Part shown: piece after piece, positions 42,851 through 53,596 of the stretch
Position numbering within the stretch: the first letter of the stretch is position 1
How the letters are laid out: each line of letters begins with the position of its first letter
From: Pseudevernia furfuracea
Taxonomy: Eukaryota; Ascomycota; Lecanoromycetes; Lecanorales; Parmeliaceae
Assembly (NCBI GenBank): GCA_022315425.1
Contig: JAIUPT010000038.1
Coordinates: forward strand, 1,971,001 to 2,035,000
DNA length: 64,000 bases
Direction of reading: 5' to 3'
Notes under the pieces: generated by a model
Seen by the model: the letters and a program-made list of their open reading frames with translations, nothing else
Database searches by the model: none
Told to the model about the DNA's origin: nothing
Program-made: the position numbers and the translations under genes

Positions 42851-44623
42851 ATGATGTCAACGAACCGCATGGGGACATCCCCACATGAGATTTACGACGA
42901 CCATCCATCACTATCGGCATCGCTAGAGGACTTTGAACACAACGATCGATCACCTGTCTTCGGTCTACCGTCGCAACACTCAGGGTTCAAATCTGAAGAT
43001 TCAGAGTCAGAATCAGAAGAAGCCGTATCGGAGGAGCCATGGTCACCACCCGCATGGAGACAGCAGAATGCTGCTGGAGGCTGGTATCGACATCAACCCT
43101 ATCCACAAGACAAGAACCTTTTGAAAGCCTCTGCGAGTGCGTCACGCTCGAGAGGTACCAGTCCGCAATATGAGAGTGCTCAGGAAGAAGAGGGAGATAT
43201 TACAGTCCCTGCAGACATACCATTACCGCGAGGCTCAATGTCCCCAGTGAAGGAACGGTCCCCAAGCCCATCTCCTTATCCTGAGAAAGGGCAGGACTTT
43301 GCTCAGAAATTTGAAGAGACGGAAGAGGCAGTAAATGCTCCGGAAAATACAAATAATTGTGTGCTTTGCCCCTGAAAGTGCGAGGAACAATACTGACTAC
43401 GCTAAGATTTTCGATTTGCTCTACGCGCAGAAGTACAACAGCGGACAGAACCTATTGAAGCTGCTCTATCATGGATACGCACATATCTCGCTCACGTCTC
43501 GAAATCATGGACATCTATTTCATCCACCCTCCTGATGCTGGCCCTTGCCTACAGCTTGCTCCGCCTTGTCACTCACATACCAACGCAACCCCCAGTCCCC
43601 GACCTTGTCAAAGTCGCCGGTCTAGCACGCTCTTTCGAACCCCTAATCTTCTACTCGGAAAACGGCGTCCGCCAAATCGGCGACCTGCAAGAGACCGGCG
43701 TTGCGGTCTGGGACCTTGGAGAATCGGTCCGCTACGCCAATATGACATCCGCCCCTCTCATAGTCTCTGAGCTCGACTCCCTCAGCGAGTCCCTCAAGAC
43801 CCTTGCCATCGAATTAACCAAATTCTTCGCAAACGTAGACGGCGACATCGACGGTATACTAATCGTCATGGACTGGGCCAAACGTGAACTCTCAGCCCTC
43901 TCTTCCTACCCATCCGGCTCCCTCAGCTCCGCTTTTACAAACATCCATACTCTCCTCTCCCAGATCGGACTCCTACAGAATCCCTCCACTGGCCTCCCCA
44001 CCCCCTTTGGCAAGGTATTCACCACCGTGTTCGGTACTACGAATGCGCAGCGTACATCTCAAACACTGCACCGCACCTTCAACGAGTTCTTAAACGTGCT
44101 CGAAGAAAGCATCAATGCCGAACTCACGTACTCGACTACCCTGTTCGCCCTATTTGAAAACATAGATCGTCAATTTCTGAACCTGCAACGCACCGTCATC
44201 CGCGAAAGTGACACCCAAGAGCGTCTCGAGACCGAATTTCTCAGCTCCCTCTGGACCCGCATCGTAGGTCCCAACCACACGCTGCTACGCAAGTACGAGA
44301 AGAACAAACAACTACTCGCCTCTGTCCGTCTGAAGACCACACAGAACAAATCCCTACTCGTCGAGCATAACGGGAAGCTTGTGGCGCTAAAAGGCAATCT
44401 TGAGACTTTGAGGAGAAAATTGGTCAGTCCGCTAGTGAGGAAAGGCGACAGCAGCACGATTGGTGTTGGAGAGCAGATTCGGGGCTTGGAAGGGACGTAC
44501 GAGCATTTGAGGCGAGTGAGGGAAAACCAGAAGGGGAGGGTGCTGGAGGTGCTGTATGGGGCTGGGTCGAGAAGGAGTACCATCGGTAGAGAAGGCGGGG
44601 TGGGGCAGATTGAGGCGATGTAA
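42851..44623 (+). CDS. Fungal membrane protein with coiled coil, 574 aa, function unknown
   Basis: Exons 42851-43358 and 43407-44623. The 48-bp intron has donor GTGTGC, a CTGAC branch and acceptor TAAG; splicing yields NNYFRFALRAEVQQRTEP across the junction. Residues 1-165 are acidic, Ser/Pro-rich and disordered. A conserved helical stretch (EAALSWIRTYLAHVSKSW) leads into one transmembrane helix at about 205-224 (ISSTLLMLALAYSLLRLV). The following ~350 residues are mainly helical with heptad-like Leu patterns (KTLAIELTKFF, KLVALKGNLETLRRKL), so a coiled coil is likely. There is no signal peptide, so the N terminus is probably cytosolic. I cannot name a family. A second ATG lies one codon downstream. 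Confidence 0.72.
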
Positions 44624-44991
44624 GGGCTGGAGATGGGGCTTTTGTGGTTTGATGGCGGGGGATGCGATCGTTGGGGGCTTGAAGGGTTGTTGGATATGAG
44701 GACATGTTTGCGACGATGAAATGTGCAATGGAAAGGCGTGAGTGGTCAGGCCGGGGAAGGTCATGACTGGGAGTTGAAAACGCAGTGGGGGTTTCTCAAT
44801 GTATGGCATTTAACTTCTTCGTGTGGTTTTGGAATTGGATAGCATGCATTGAATATCAACAAGCAATATCAATCTCACGCCCAAACGCACAGGCTCGCTG
44901 TCAAGGTATCAGAAAAAAAGCATCAACCCGAGAAGAACAAAGACCCGCCCCGGGCATTCCCAACAGCTCCCACCCACCGCAAGCAATTCCC
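44624..44991. other. Intergenic between convergent genes
   Basis: About 370 bp shared 3' flank with no features. Confidence 0.5.
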
Positions 44992-47235
44992 CTAGAAATA
45001 AGGAAACACAGCCAACCTCTCCACATCCATGCCCAAGAACCCCGCGGCGCCATGATCTTTATCGTCGACCCTCGTCTCCTCCTTCTCCTTCTTTTTCCCA
45101 CCCGCACCACCACCACCACTACTAACGCTCGAACTCTTCGTCTCCGCCCTGGCAATCTCAGCGCCTTCCGACCCATCGCTCTCGCCCCTCTTGGTGTCCA
45201 CTCTCGAAACCTCGGACCCCTCATCCTCATCCTCATCCTCATCCTCGTTCGCACTCTCCGTCTCCCCCTCCGGACCTTCAGAGCTCACAAAATCTCCCGT
45301 CTCGATCTTCGTCTCCGGCCGGGATGACTCGGAAAGCGCGTCGCTGTCGCCTTCGCTCTCCGTCTCCGTCCTCGAGATCTCAGAACCCCCACTGCTCGCA
45401 CTCGCGGTCCGATTCTCGCTTTTCGTCTCCGAACCGTCGTTGCCCGAGTCCGTTTCGTCGCCCCAGCGGACCGTCTTCCTCGGTTTGGCTTTCGTCTCGA
45501 CCGGCGCCTCCTGTCCGCTTTCGTCGTCGTCATCGTGCGGACCGCCCGAGGAGCTCCCCGCCCTCGAATCGGCGCCGAAGATGATGAGGATGGGAGGGAG
45601 GAGGCAGGATGCTGTGGCGATGGCCGCCAGGACGCTCGCGGCGGGGTTGTTGCCGAGATCCTCGAACAGTTGCCGCGTGAAGAGCGGGAAGACGGCGCTG
45701 AGGAGCGCTCTGACGACGAGCATGGCGACGGAGGCGCTCGCGGCGTCGTAATTGCTCCTGTGGGACTCGAGGACGTAGCGAGGGAGCCCCGTGGAGTGCT
45801 CGTTTATCCCGTACCCGAGGAGTATGAGAGGAACGGCGGAAGCGGGCCATGAAACGGCTTTGACGTGCGCGCCGGGGATAGTCCATGCGAACCACCACAG
45901 CCCCACCGCCAGCGCTGGTGCCCCGATGGCAAGGCCGAAGAGACCTTTCTCCGGGGCAAGGCGGCGGTGGGCAATACGGTACTTACGAGCGGTGTGACGG
46001 TCGCGGTATCGAGTGAGCGTACTGAGGAAGAGACCGAGAGCAATGAACAGGAAGATCAGCATGATTTTCTGTCTGTTCCACGCGTAGTGTGAGTAAATGA
46101 GGGGGAAGGCGACGGCAAAGAGGTAGAGAAGAGCGGTGCCAAAGGCGTTGGTTAAAGATGAGAGGAAGACGAATGGTTTGGTGAAGGTCAGGATCACTGG
46201 CTGGACGATGGAGGGGCGAGGTGCAATTGGGGCAGTCCGGAGGATCAAGTCTGCACGGTGGGACTGGATAGCCGCGACTCTGCGCTCGAGAAGCTGGGAG
46301 GCGTGGGATTCGCGGATGAAGTACATCAACATCCCCGTAACGGCCACGATGATGGTTGCGAAGTAGAAAATCCAGCGCCTGTACTACATGTCAGACACGT
46401 TCCCTAGGTGTGACATGGGGAAATGGAGTTTACCAGTTGAGCGAGACAGCAACATAGCTCGCATAAATCGGCCCAAGGACAAGACCCAGATTCGTCACCA
46501 AGGCCCAGGAAAAGAAAGCCCACATGCGACTTTCAGCGACGAAGAGGTCTTCAATACTACGACGAGTGGTGATGGCCGGGATGGCAGAAATGGCACCAGC
46601 GATGAGACGGCCAACGAAGACGCCTGCGATACTTGAAGTCGCGGCCACTGGGAGGCAGAAGACGCTGTAGAGGAACGCTGAGGCGATGTACAGCGTCCTG
46701 CGTCCGGACTTGTCAAAGTATGGGGATAACAGTAAAGCACCCAGCGCTTGGCCGAGCAGGTACCTGGATCAAAGTCAGCGTTCGTGCATGGGGGAAAAAA
46801 ACGACCTCCCAACAACCCCCCAATGTTTTCTACATACATGGTGGTAAACCCCGCGAGTCCCACCTCCATCCCGTGGCCCAGAACCCCCGATCCATAGAAC
46901 GACGCCGGGGTTCCCCCAGCACTCATGGCATTCATGGCGAACTCCAAGAGCAGGATCAACCCAAGATCAAAAGCTTTCCTTTTCCCCGACCAGTTCCTCG
47001 GATGCGCCGGATTATCCACGGCCCATTGCACGTAACCATCATTGCCTATTTTCAACCCCGAATACGAAAGCAACTCATTTGCTGGTAAGGTCAGACTCGA
47101 CTTTGAGCTATCAGCACTGATGACGGCGAGTTTATGATTCTCCTCCACGCGTTTCTTGTCTCTGTAATTGTTGACTGCATTGCGCACAGAGGCCGCGATG
47201 GCGAGGTAGGCTTCTGGGCCAATGGGTTCGGCCAT
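44992..47235 (-). CDS. MFS transporter (DHA1-like) with long acidic C-terminal tail
   Basis: Exons 47235-46838, 46763-46434 and 46378-44992; introns of 74 and 55 bp, phases agree, 704 aa. The N-terminal cytosolic part ends in WAVDNPAHPRNWSGKRKAFD, typical of fungal drug:H+ antiporter (DHA1) family members. About twelve hydrophobic segments follow, with the MFS loop YFDKSGRRTLYI between helices 2 and 3 and RYRDRHTARKYRIAHRRLAPE in the central loop. After the last helix (LLPPILIIFGA) comes an unusual ~190-residue Glu/Asp/Ser-rich tail, including a DEDEDEDE run encoded by a CCTCAT repeat. Most MFS proteins of this type are ~500-560 aa. Substrate unknown; plasma membrane location inferred. Confidence 0.83.
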
Positions 47236-47879
47236 GGTGCGTTAAGTCGACTATCCGTGCATAGGAATGAAGAAGCAAACTGGAGAGGAAGGGAATATGG
47301 GGTTATGGATGTGCGATTATGTTGTTTTGCGGCAAGGGCTGAGAGCTGAAGGATGATCATCGTCCAGGGAGCAACAGCAGCTGGAATTCACCAATCAGAC
47401 GCTAGTGACATGAGTCGGGACAGTTTCTGAAACGGTGAGATTCCATATTGGTAGGGACTGAGACTTGGCGATACTAAATTATTAGAAGAGAATGCTGGGT
47501 GTCGATTGGCTAGATTTTAAGGCGCGCTGCCCTGAGGCACGCAGTATCGAAAGAATCCAAGCCACACCACCAACACTGCGCCCCTAACATTGTGACAATC
47601 ATGCCTACCAACCGCGGTGATATCCAACGAAGGGGAAAGCTGACAGCGCATGATCACCTCAGAACAGGGAAGTCTAGGACAGTCAACGCGATGGCGTAAT
47701 CTTTGCGAACACAATTGTAGAAAAGATCGGAGATAGACTGGTGGAGAAATGCATTATTGAATAACGCGAACAAGTATGTACAAGAATCTGTAACAATTAC
47801 TACTGCCTTGGCGGCGAATTGGAAAGACAATTAGTATTGGGAAACAAGAGCGATGCCAAAATTCTCACTCACAAGCGGA
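47236..47879. other. Intergenic, nothing recognised
   Basis: Promoter of the transporter and 3' flank of the next gene. Confidence 0.5.
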
Positions 47880-49682
47880 CTACCTCCGATCAAACCACCT
47901 TCCCCAACCCTCAGGCCTTCCTTCCTCTCCACCAGCGAACGCCCTCTCTTCCTCCTCCCACTGTGTCCTCTCCACTTTCTCCCTCGCCCCAAACGCTCTC
48001 ACAAACCTCCACGCCTCGGTATCTGCCAGATTCCACGCCTCCACCATCTCTTTCACTCCCGGCTTCTCGTCCTTTATTTTCTTCTGCTTTATCAAGTCTA
48101 TCGAGTTTGCGAGCAGCATCTTTTGTGTAGCATAAGCTCTATCCACCTGTTTCCTTTCTTTTTTGGACAAAGGCAGAGTTTCACTTTCCAAACCGGTCAC
48201 ATTGAATCTCGCGAGTTCGAAGCCGAAATGGTACTCCAAGTCTTTGTGCTCAGGTGGTGGGTCTTCCGTCACCCATAAGCCGCGTGCAACACCCCAGTCA
48301 CTCGCCACAATTTCTTTGAAATTGACGATACGTGATGGACCACCTAGATCTTTTCCGAGTGTTTTCTCCGTAACGACGGCGAGCCAGCGATCGCGCTCTG
48401 TTTCGCGCCGTATGTGTCGCGTCGTGATATCTTTTTTACCCGAGAGTAGGGAGGCGAGAGTGAGAGGGTGAGGGATGGTGCCGATGGTGTAAATAGTTGA
48501 GCTGTTGGTGTAATATTCCGTTTGCTTGACTGGAGATGGAGATATTGAGGAGCATGGGGTGCAGCCTGAGTCATTCGGAGGGCAAGATGATGGTACAGGA
48601 GAAGCCGGACAAGATCTTAGGGCGTTCGCAAGGGCGAGAGCGTATTCGGTAAGTAAATGGGTATTTTCTGAGTGTGGTGTCAAGACCATGAAACCGTCGG
48701 TAAAGGTATTGAGAAAGGTGAGGTGGAGATGCGAAGTAATTAGTTGTGCAAGGTCGCGAAGACCGTCGGCCTTGTTCTCCGCGAGCGTGGTAGTGACGGA
48801 TTTGTAATGTTCGGCATTTGTGTTAGCAGAGTAGAAGGCGACAGAATCTGGTTTGGGATCAACGTGTATCGTCTCGTGCTTCACGACGTCGAGAAATGAA
48901 TTCGACTTTTCCAGCTCAGGAGATTTCAGCGCCTCCGAGATAGCAGCATTGATAGCATTCATCTCTCCTGAGTAAAGACCAGCCCCCAGGCCTTCGTACC
49001 GCGTCAGCTTCGAGTATTCGCCTCGTCTGAAGTGTGAAAGCAGATGATCGTCGTGAGGACCCATAGGAAGAGCCAGCCAGTTTGCAAGTATGCCTGTTCC
49101 TATCTGGCCCCAAGCCGACCATCTCACGATCTCGGCCTCCATTTGCGGCTGCAACTTGTGCATCTGAATCCCCTCATAAAGTGGGTTCATCATGGCCTCT
49201 GATCTTCCCAATATGACCGGTCTGAACCCCTGGGCCCACCATGCCCTCCTCCATAGCAGAAGGAGCTTGTTCTCAGCGGCCTTGACCTTCTCGTCTTTCT
49301 CCGCTAGGTCGTCATAAAAGGCATATATTGGCGGTCTTGTCAATAATGGCGGCAGCACTGACCTGTCTTCGTCCTGTGTAATCGAATATGAGAAAGGGTG
49401 AAGCCATTTCCAGTCACTGTACCACTTTGCATCTCCACTTGTACTGTTCTTCTGCGTCGGAGGCTTGTGTATGGGTGTGTGGTGGAAGAGGCGAAGATCC
49501 TGTACCACGGGTACGGCGGGCGAAGCGAAGAAGAGGATGGCTACGAAGACGGATGCAGCGATGATTGTGTAGAGGAGTGTTCTCTGAGGTGGAGGCTTCG
49601 GCCTAGGATATGCCGCGGATAAAGATGGTTTACGGTATCTGGAGGGCGCAGGCCTCTTCTTTGGGGGATACAGAGGCACCAT
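47880..49682 (-). CDS. Type II membrane protein, 600 aa, function unknown
   Basis: Single exon from ATG 49682. A 34-residue basic, Pro-rich N terminus precedes one transmembrane helix at about 35-54 (TLLYTIIAASVFVAILFFAS). The rest is a large lumenal or extracellular domain, so this is a type II protein, like Golgi glycosyltransferases. Conserved-looking stretches are PPIYAFYDDLAEKDEKV, WWAQGFRPVILGRSEAM, NPLYEGIQMHKL and SGEMNAINAAISEAL. Four cysteines cluster around residues 370-390, and NST/NVT sequons are present. I recognise the overall pattern as a common ascomycete hypothetical protein, but cannot assign an enzyme family. A role in glycan processing is only a guess from topology. Confidence 0.7.
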   Translation of the reverse strand: MVPLYPPKKRPAPSRYRKPSLSAAYPRPKPPPQRTLLYTIIAASVFVAILFFASPAVPVVQDLRLFHHTPIHKPPTQKNSTSGDAKWYSDWKWLHPFSYSITQDEDRSVLPPLLTRPPIYAFYDDLAEKDEKVKAAENKLLLLWRRAWWAQGFRPVILGRSEAMMNPLYEGIQMHKLQPQMEAEIVRWSAWGQIGTGILANWLALPMGPHDDHLLSHFRRGEYSKLTRYEGLGAGLYSGEMNAINAAISEALKSPELEKSNSFLDVVKHETIHVDPKPDSVAFYSANTNAEHYKSVTTTLAENKADGLRDLAQLITSHLHLTFLNTFTDGFMVLTPHSENTHLLTEYALALANALRSCPASPVPSSCPPNDSGCTPCSSISPSPVKQTEYYTNSSTIYTIGTIPHPLTLASLLSGKKDITTRHIRRETERDRWLAVVTEKTLGKDLGGPSRIVNFKEIVASDWGVARGLWVTEDPPPEHKDLEYHFGFELARFNVTGLESETLPLSKKERKQVDRAYATQKMLLANSIDLIKQKKIKDEKPGVKEMVEAWNLADTEAWRFVRAFGAREKVERTQWEEEERAFAGGEEGRPEGWGRWFDRR

Positions 49683-50373
49683 TGTATTCAAGTCACATTG
49701 GAATGGTAGCCTCCCCCTCTCCCCAGCAAATGAATTATTCTATACAAAACAAACAGATTGAGAATTCGTCATTTCGCAGTTTTCGGTTTTGATAGGGCTG
49801 AGTCCGATTCGCCGCCATGACATGAGACCAATCGTCCAGGACTGGGGTAATTAAAGATATTGTTTTGATCATCTAAGATGGAGGCATTAAGCATGGTACA
49901 AGGATCCTTTTTGTTTTCTTCTAACTATTTACGTACTTCCACAGGCGGATAGGCACAAAAGAACCCCTTCATGCTTTCCCCTGCAGCATCCTCCACCTTC
50001 CATCGCGCGCGTCCCACATCACCACAAGACTTTTCAAGGAACGGAAAGAGCAATGTGGGTAGCAGCAGCGATTCCCCGAGTAGAGAAGCGGAGAAGACTG
50101 TTATGGTGGACTGAGTGATGTAAAAAATATGCATGCAGTGAGGCCCGCAATGAGTGAATCGATGTTGTATGCATGTGTAGGGAAAGCTGAGGGAGGTCGA
50201 GGAAGGTAGCTGCAGCTCGAAAGCGCGTATGCAATCACCAGTGCCGTCCAAATTTTGCCACTCATGCTCATGTCGTTTACCCAAGAGCTTATGCATTATT
50301 TTGGATCACCCGCTCCCTCAAGGACTTTTAGTTTTCGTAAAACATGCGTGAACGTGATTAACTAAAATGAAAC
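49683..50373. other. Intergenic, nothing firm
   Basis: Two overlapping minus-strand frames (50296-49925; 50271 with MSGKIWTALVIAYALSSCS) are open but lack support. Confidence 0.45.
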
Positions 50374-52635
50374 TCATGATTTCTCGACCCTGCCATATTG
50401 ACTCAAATGCCCTGGCGACAGCGATGCCCTTGCCGGTTCCCTTAGTCCTGCAAAGCCCAGCTTTTCATCTTGCCACTGTTCTTCGCTCGTAGAATCTTGT
50501 CTCCGACTTGTAGGCGCACTGTGTCCCATCGGAACGCCAAAGCTCGGGAAAGGTCTCGTCGTTCCAGCGGCATTTGAACTTGGAGGCTCGTATGCAGGTG
50601 CAGGTCCACTTGGCCCAGCAGTGCTGTAGTCACGGCCTGCAGGCTGCTCTTCCATGGGTATGTCACCGGCGTACGAAGGTCCACCAACAGCGCGACCCTT
50701 CTCGCGACTGAACCCCAGATATAGAGCACGCATGATGCCGAGGAGCAGGATGATCAACCAGATGCACAGAATGGAGGTTGAAATGATAGCTTCGGTCCTG
50801 ATGCCGTTGGCAAGATGATTCGTCACCTTCAGAACAGCGCCTTCGATATCGTTAGTGGTCTGGCTGCCAGGAGACGCTAAGAAGCTCTCGCTCGCATTTG
50901 ATGAGCCTGGGTCACCAATGCTGGCTGCGGCGCCAAGAGAGAATGTATTGTTGGGTATTGTAGGGAAATTCACGTTAGCGTTGTCAGAAACCCAGTCGAG
51001 ACCTTTTTGGATGCCGGCAACTTTTAGACCAACCAGACATTCGAAAATACCTGTCACCGGGCCATAGAGTACCGTCCCACCGAAGGTTTTATTGAGAACG
51101 CCGATGGTATCGTTAACAAACATGTTGAGGGTTTCATTGATGGCGCCAGTGGTGACATTGACCCAGCCAAAGACCTTGTGATTGATGTCATTGTTGACGC
51201 CCATGATCGCATGGTTGGTACCATTAGCCCAAGATTCAGAAGCGTTTTCGAGTTTATCGACAACCAAGCCAGCAAACTGACCGACTTCATTGGCGAGAGC
51301 AGGAACTTCTCTCATCACGGCTTTGAGTAGTATGTATTGACAGAGGCAGGAGAAGAGACCGGTGACAGCGAGCGAGAGTACAAGGAGTGCCGGAGGCGAT
51401 GTGGCGTAGGCAATAACCCAGCGAGTGAGAATCTGTCTCTTGGTGGACCCAAATGGCGCTGCGGCTTTGATACCAGCCGTCGCCGTGTACGGTCGAGACG
51501 CAATATACAACACATCCAAGGGATCGAAAGATTTGTCAGCTACAAGCTCGGCTCGCTTCTTCATGGTGCTCCATCTCCGAATTTCCTGGTAAGCCATGGG
51601 AATGCACACCAGAAGTGCAAGAATTACCAAGACCGCAATGAAGACGCGGCGAGCAAGGTTTATGATATCCGCCAAGTCATCGAAGAAATCGGTAATGCCA
51701 TTGTTGCCCGAACAGAACGTTAGCTGTTCTTTCTGCGGCACTGGGAGTAGGGAACGGTCGAAACTAAAATGCAGGGATCCATTAAGAATTGTCTTGAGAT
51801 CATCGAATGGTAGGCGGATGAGGTTGTCAGTGAAGTTCTGCACATCCTGGAAAGTGGGTATAGAATTGTTCAGCTTGGTCAAGCCTTCATCCAAGGTCGC
51901 AGGAAGTTGAAGGTTGTTGAGCTTGTCCAAGGACCCGCTGACGTTGATGGTTGGTGGGCTGGGGAGCTTAAGAAATTTTAAAGCGTCGGTTTCGACGGGT
52001 TTCAAGAAAGTGTTCAGATCATTTTGGAAGTCGGTAATGCCTGACGATAGATCACTTCCAATATCCTTGAGGGTTGAGTTGAGAAAGTTGCTGACATCTT
52101 CGGCAACTTGCAACGCCACGTGTAGACTCCCAGCGACGACAAGAGTGATTAGACACATGTAGGTCGAAGTCATCATATTAATGACAAACACGACTATTTC
52201 TTCAACGCCGGTGATGGAAAGGAGCAGCATGGACATCAGGCCGTCAACGGCCTTCTCGATGCCAGTGCCAGCCAAATCGTTAACACCTGCGGCTAGGTAA
52301 TGAGGCATGGAGGCCATGGCACTGCCCATAGATTCGACTGCAGTGCATGCCGACATTGCTTCAGACTCGGCCGAACCGAGATCGTTGTGCAGACTTGCGA
52401 TTGCGATGAGGAGCCTGACGAGTACGAGAAGTAAGAGAATGGTCCATCTGTTGATCCATACTTGAGATAATCGAGCACGAAGTCCGAGGTAGGGGGTGAT
52501 GTTGGAGACTGTGTGTGGTGTAGGTCGTTGTGTATCTTGAGCGGCGTAATGATCTTGCATCCCATGATCGCCAGTGGAGAGAGATGGAGGCACAGCCGGG
52601 AAAGGAGGAGGATGCTGGTTCCCTGTGAAAGACAT
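50374..52635 (-). CDS. PRM1: Plasma membrane fusion protein Prm1
   Basis: Single exon, 753 aa. Hydrophobic segments lie at about 64-82 (WTILLLLVLVRLLIAIASL), 155-175 (YMCLITLVVAGSLHVAL), 330-350 (RVFIAVLVILALLVCIP), 405-430 and 625-645 (TSILCIWLIILLLGIM), with two large extracellular loops between them. TPYLGLRARLSQVWINRWT before the first helix and the NxS/T-rich loops are typical of fungal Prm1. Prm1 acts at cell-cell contact zones and promotes plasma membrane merger during mating and, in filamentous fungi, vegetative hyphal fusion. Loop residues such as LTFCSGNNGITDFFDDLADI fit the conserved second loop. The cytosolic C terminus is Pro/Ser-rich and variable. No intron is needed. Family assignment is confident from topology and motifs. 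Confidence 0.88.
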   Translation of the reverse strand: MSFTGNQHPPPFPAVPPSLSTGDHGMQDHYAAQDTQRPTPHTVSNITPYLGLRARLSQVWINRWTILLLLVLVRLLIAIASLHNDLGSAESEAMSACTAVESMGSAMASMPHYLAAGVNDLAGTGIEKAVDGLMSMLLLSITGVEEIVVFVINMMTSTYMCLITLVVAGSLHVALQVAEDVSNFLNSTLKDIGSDLSSGITDFQNDLNTFLKPVETDALKFLKLPSPPTINVSGSLDKLNNLQLPATLDEGLTKLNNSIPTFQDVQNFTDNLIRLPFDDLKTILNGSLHFSFDRSLLPVPQKEQLTFCSGNNGITDFFDDLADIINLARRVFIAVLVILALLVCIPMAYQEIRRWSTMKKRAELVADKSFDPLDVLYIASRPYTATAGIKAAAPFGSTKRQILTRWVIAYATSPPALLVLSLAVTGLFSCLCQYILLKAVMREVPALANEVGQFAGLVVDKLENASESWANGTNHAIMGVNNDINHKVFGWVNVTTGAINETLNMFVNDTIGVLNKTFGGTVLYGPVTGIFECLVGLKVAGIQKGLDWVSDNANVNFPTIPNNTFSLGAAASIGDPGSSNASESFLASPGSQTTNDIEGAVLKVTNHLANGIRTEAIISTSILCIWLIILLLGIMRALYLGFSREKGRAVGGPSYAGDIPMEEQPAGRDYSTAGPSGPAPAYEPPSSNAAGTTRPFPSFGVPMGHSAPTSRRQDSTSEEQWQDEKLGFAGLREPARASLSPGHLSQYGRVEKS

Positions 52636-53596
52636 GCTGGCTGGTGGTGATGTCGTATTAAATTATTTGAGTCCGTCCAGCGGAAGTAATTAGTATATGT
52701 CTAAGATACGTATAGCGACAGCGCAGCTGGTACTATGGAAACGAATGGATGATGAAGTTGCGAGTGGAGTAGGAAAGAAAAGCAAAGAACAAAGGAGAAA
52801 GAAAGAGAATTCGTCAAGTCATGCCGTCTATTGAGCAGATCGAATGATAGAAAGGACAATGAAGGCGGACAAAGGAAGGGTTTTGAACACTGACTTCAGC
52901 GTTGTCGAGTGGACAATAGCAATGAGTGACAATAATAGTAACGCCCACAGTGAAGCAGCAGGCCCCAGATCCACCAGGAAGCCATTGAGATTCAAGAGAA
53001 TGTGAAACTTTTATTCGAAGGTTTCAGGAAGTTTTCGTGAAGCTGTTTTCTGATTCTATCGTCTTACCCCATGCTATTGGCTGAGAGCGACTCATCATAG
53101 GCGCCGAAACAAAGATCCAAAACCCTCGTCTCCAGTTGCCCAAGTATTTTTGTCAGTGACTCTGAATGCTGGCGCGACCAAGTTTGACATTAGACAAAAG
53201 TCCACCCTGCCCAGCTCTCTGCCTTGTGATTTATGTGAAGACGGGAACTCGCTGTACGAGTACGCGCATTATTGAGGCCTTTGCGATCGATTCGAGAGAT
53301 TGCACAATTTAAGGTTTGGTGGTTGTGCATTTGTGTACCACCGTACCTTACCGTGCTTACTTGCTAGTAGAATCAGCAGCATCTGATAAAGTCGTACTAC
53401 CTCATTGAAGCAGTGCATAACCTCTTCAAGTGAGCCGTCTATCTTCATGAAGCCGAAAAACTTATCGAATGGGACACAACAAGTAATCCCTTAAGATGAA
53501 AGGACGCCACTGCACGCTGCTTAGTCGCCGCTGCTTATTCAAGTCGCCATAAGAAAGCCTTTGCCGTCACCTTGGTTTGCCGCAAGCCAAAACAAC
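52636..53596. other. Intergenic; divergent promoters of PRM1 and the ankyrin gene
   Basis: About 960 bp with no gene. Purine-rich stretches (52770-52810) lie near the PRM1 start. Confidence 0.5.

Noticed and set aside
45191..45751. 186-codon Ser-rich plus-strand frame
   Set aside because: It is antisense to the acidic tail and last helices of the MFS transporter, whose frame is supported by motifs and introns.
50100..50271. Short minus-strand frame starting MSGKIWTALVIAYALSSCS that resembles a signal peptide
   Set aside because: The frame stops after about 55 residues, no second exon could be joined with confidence, and nothing supports transcription.
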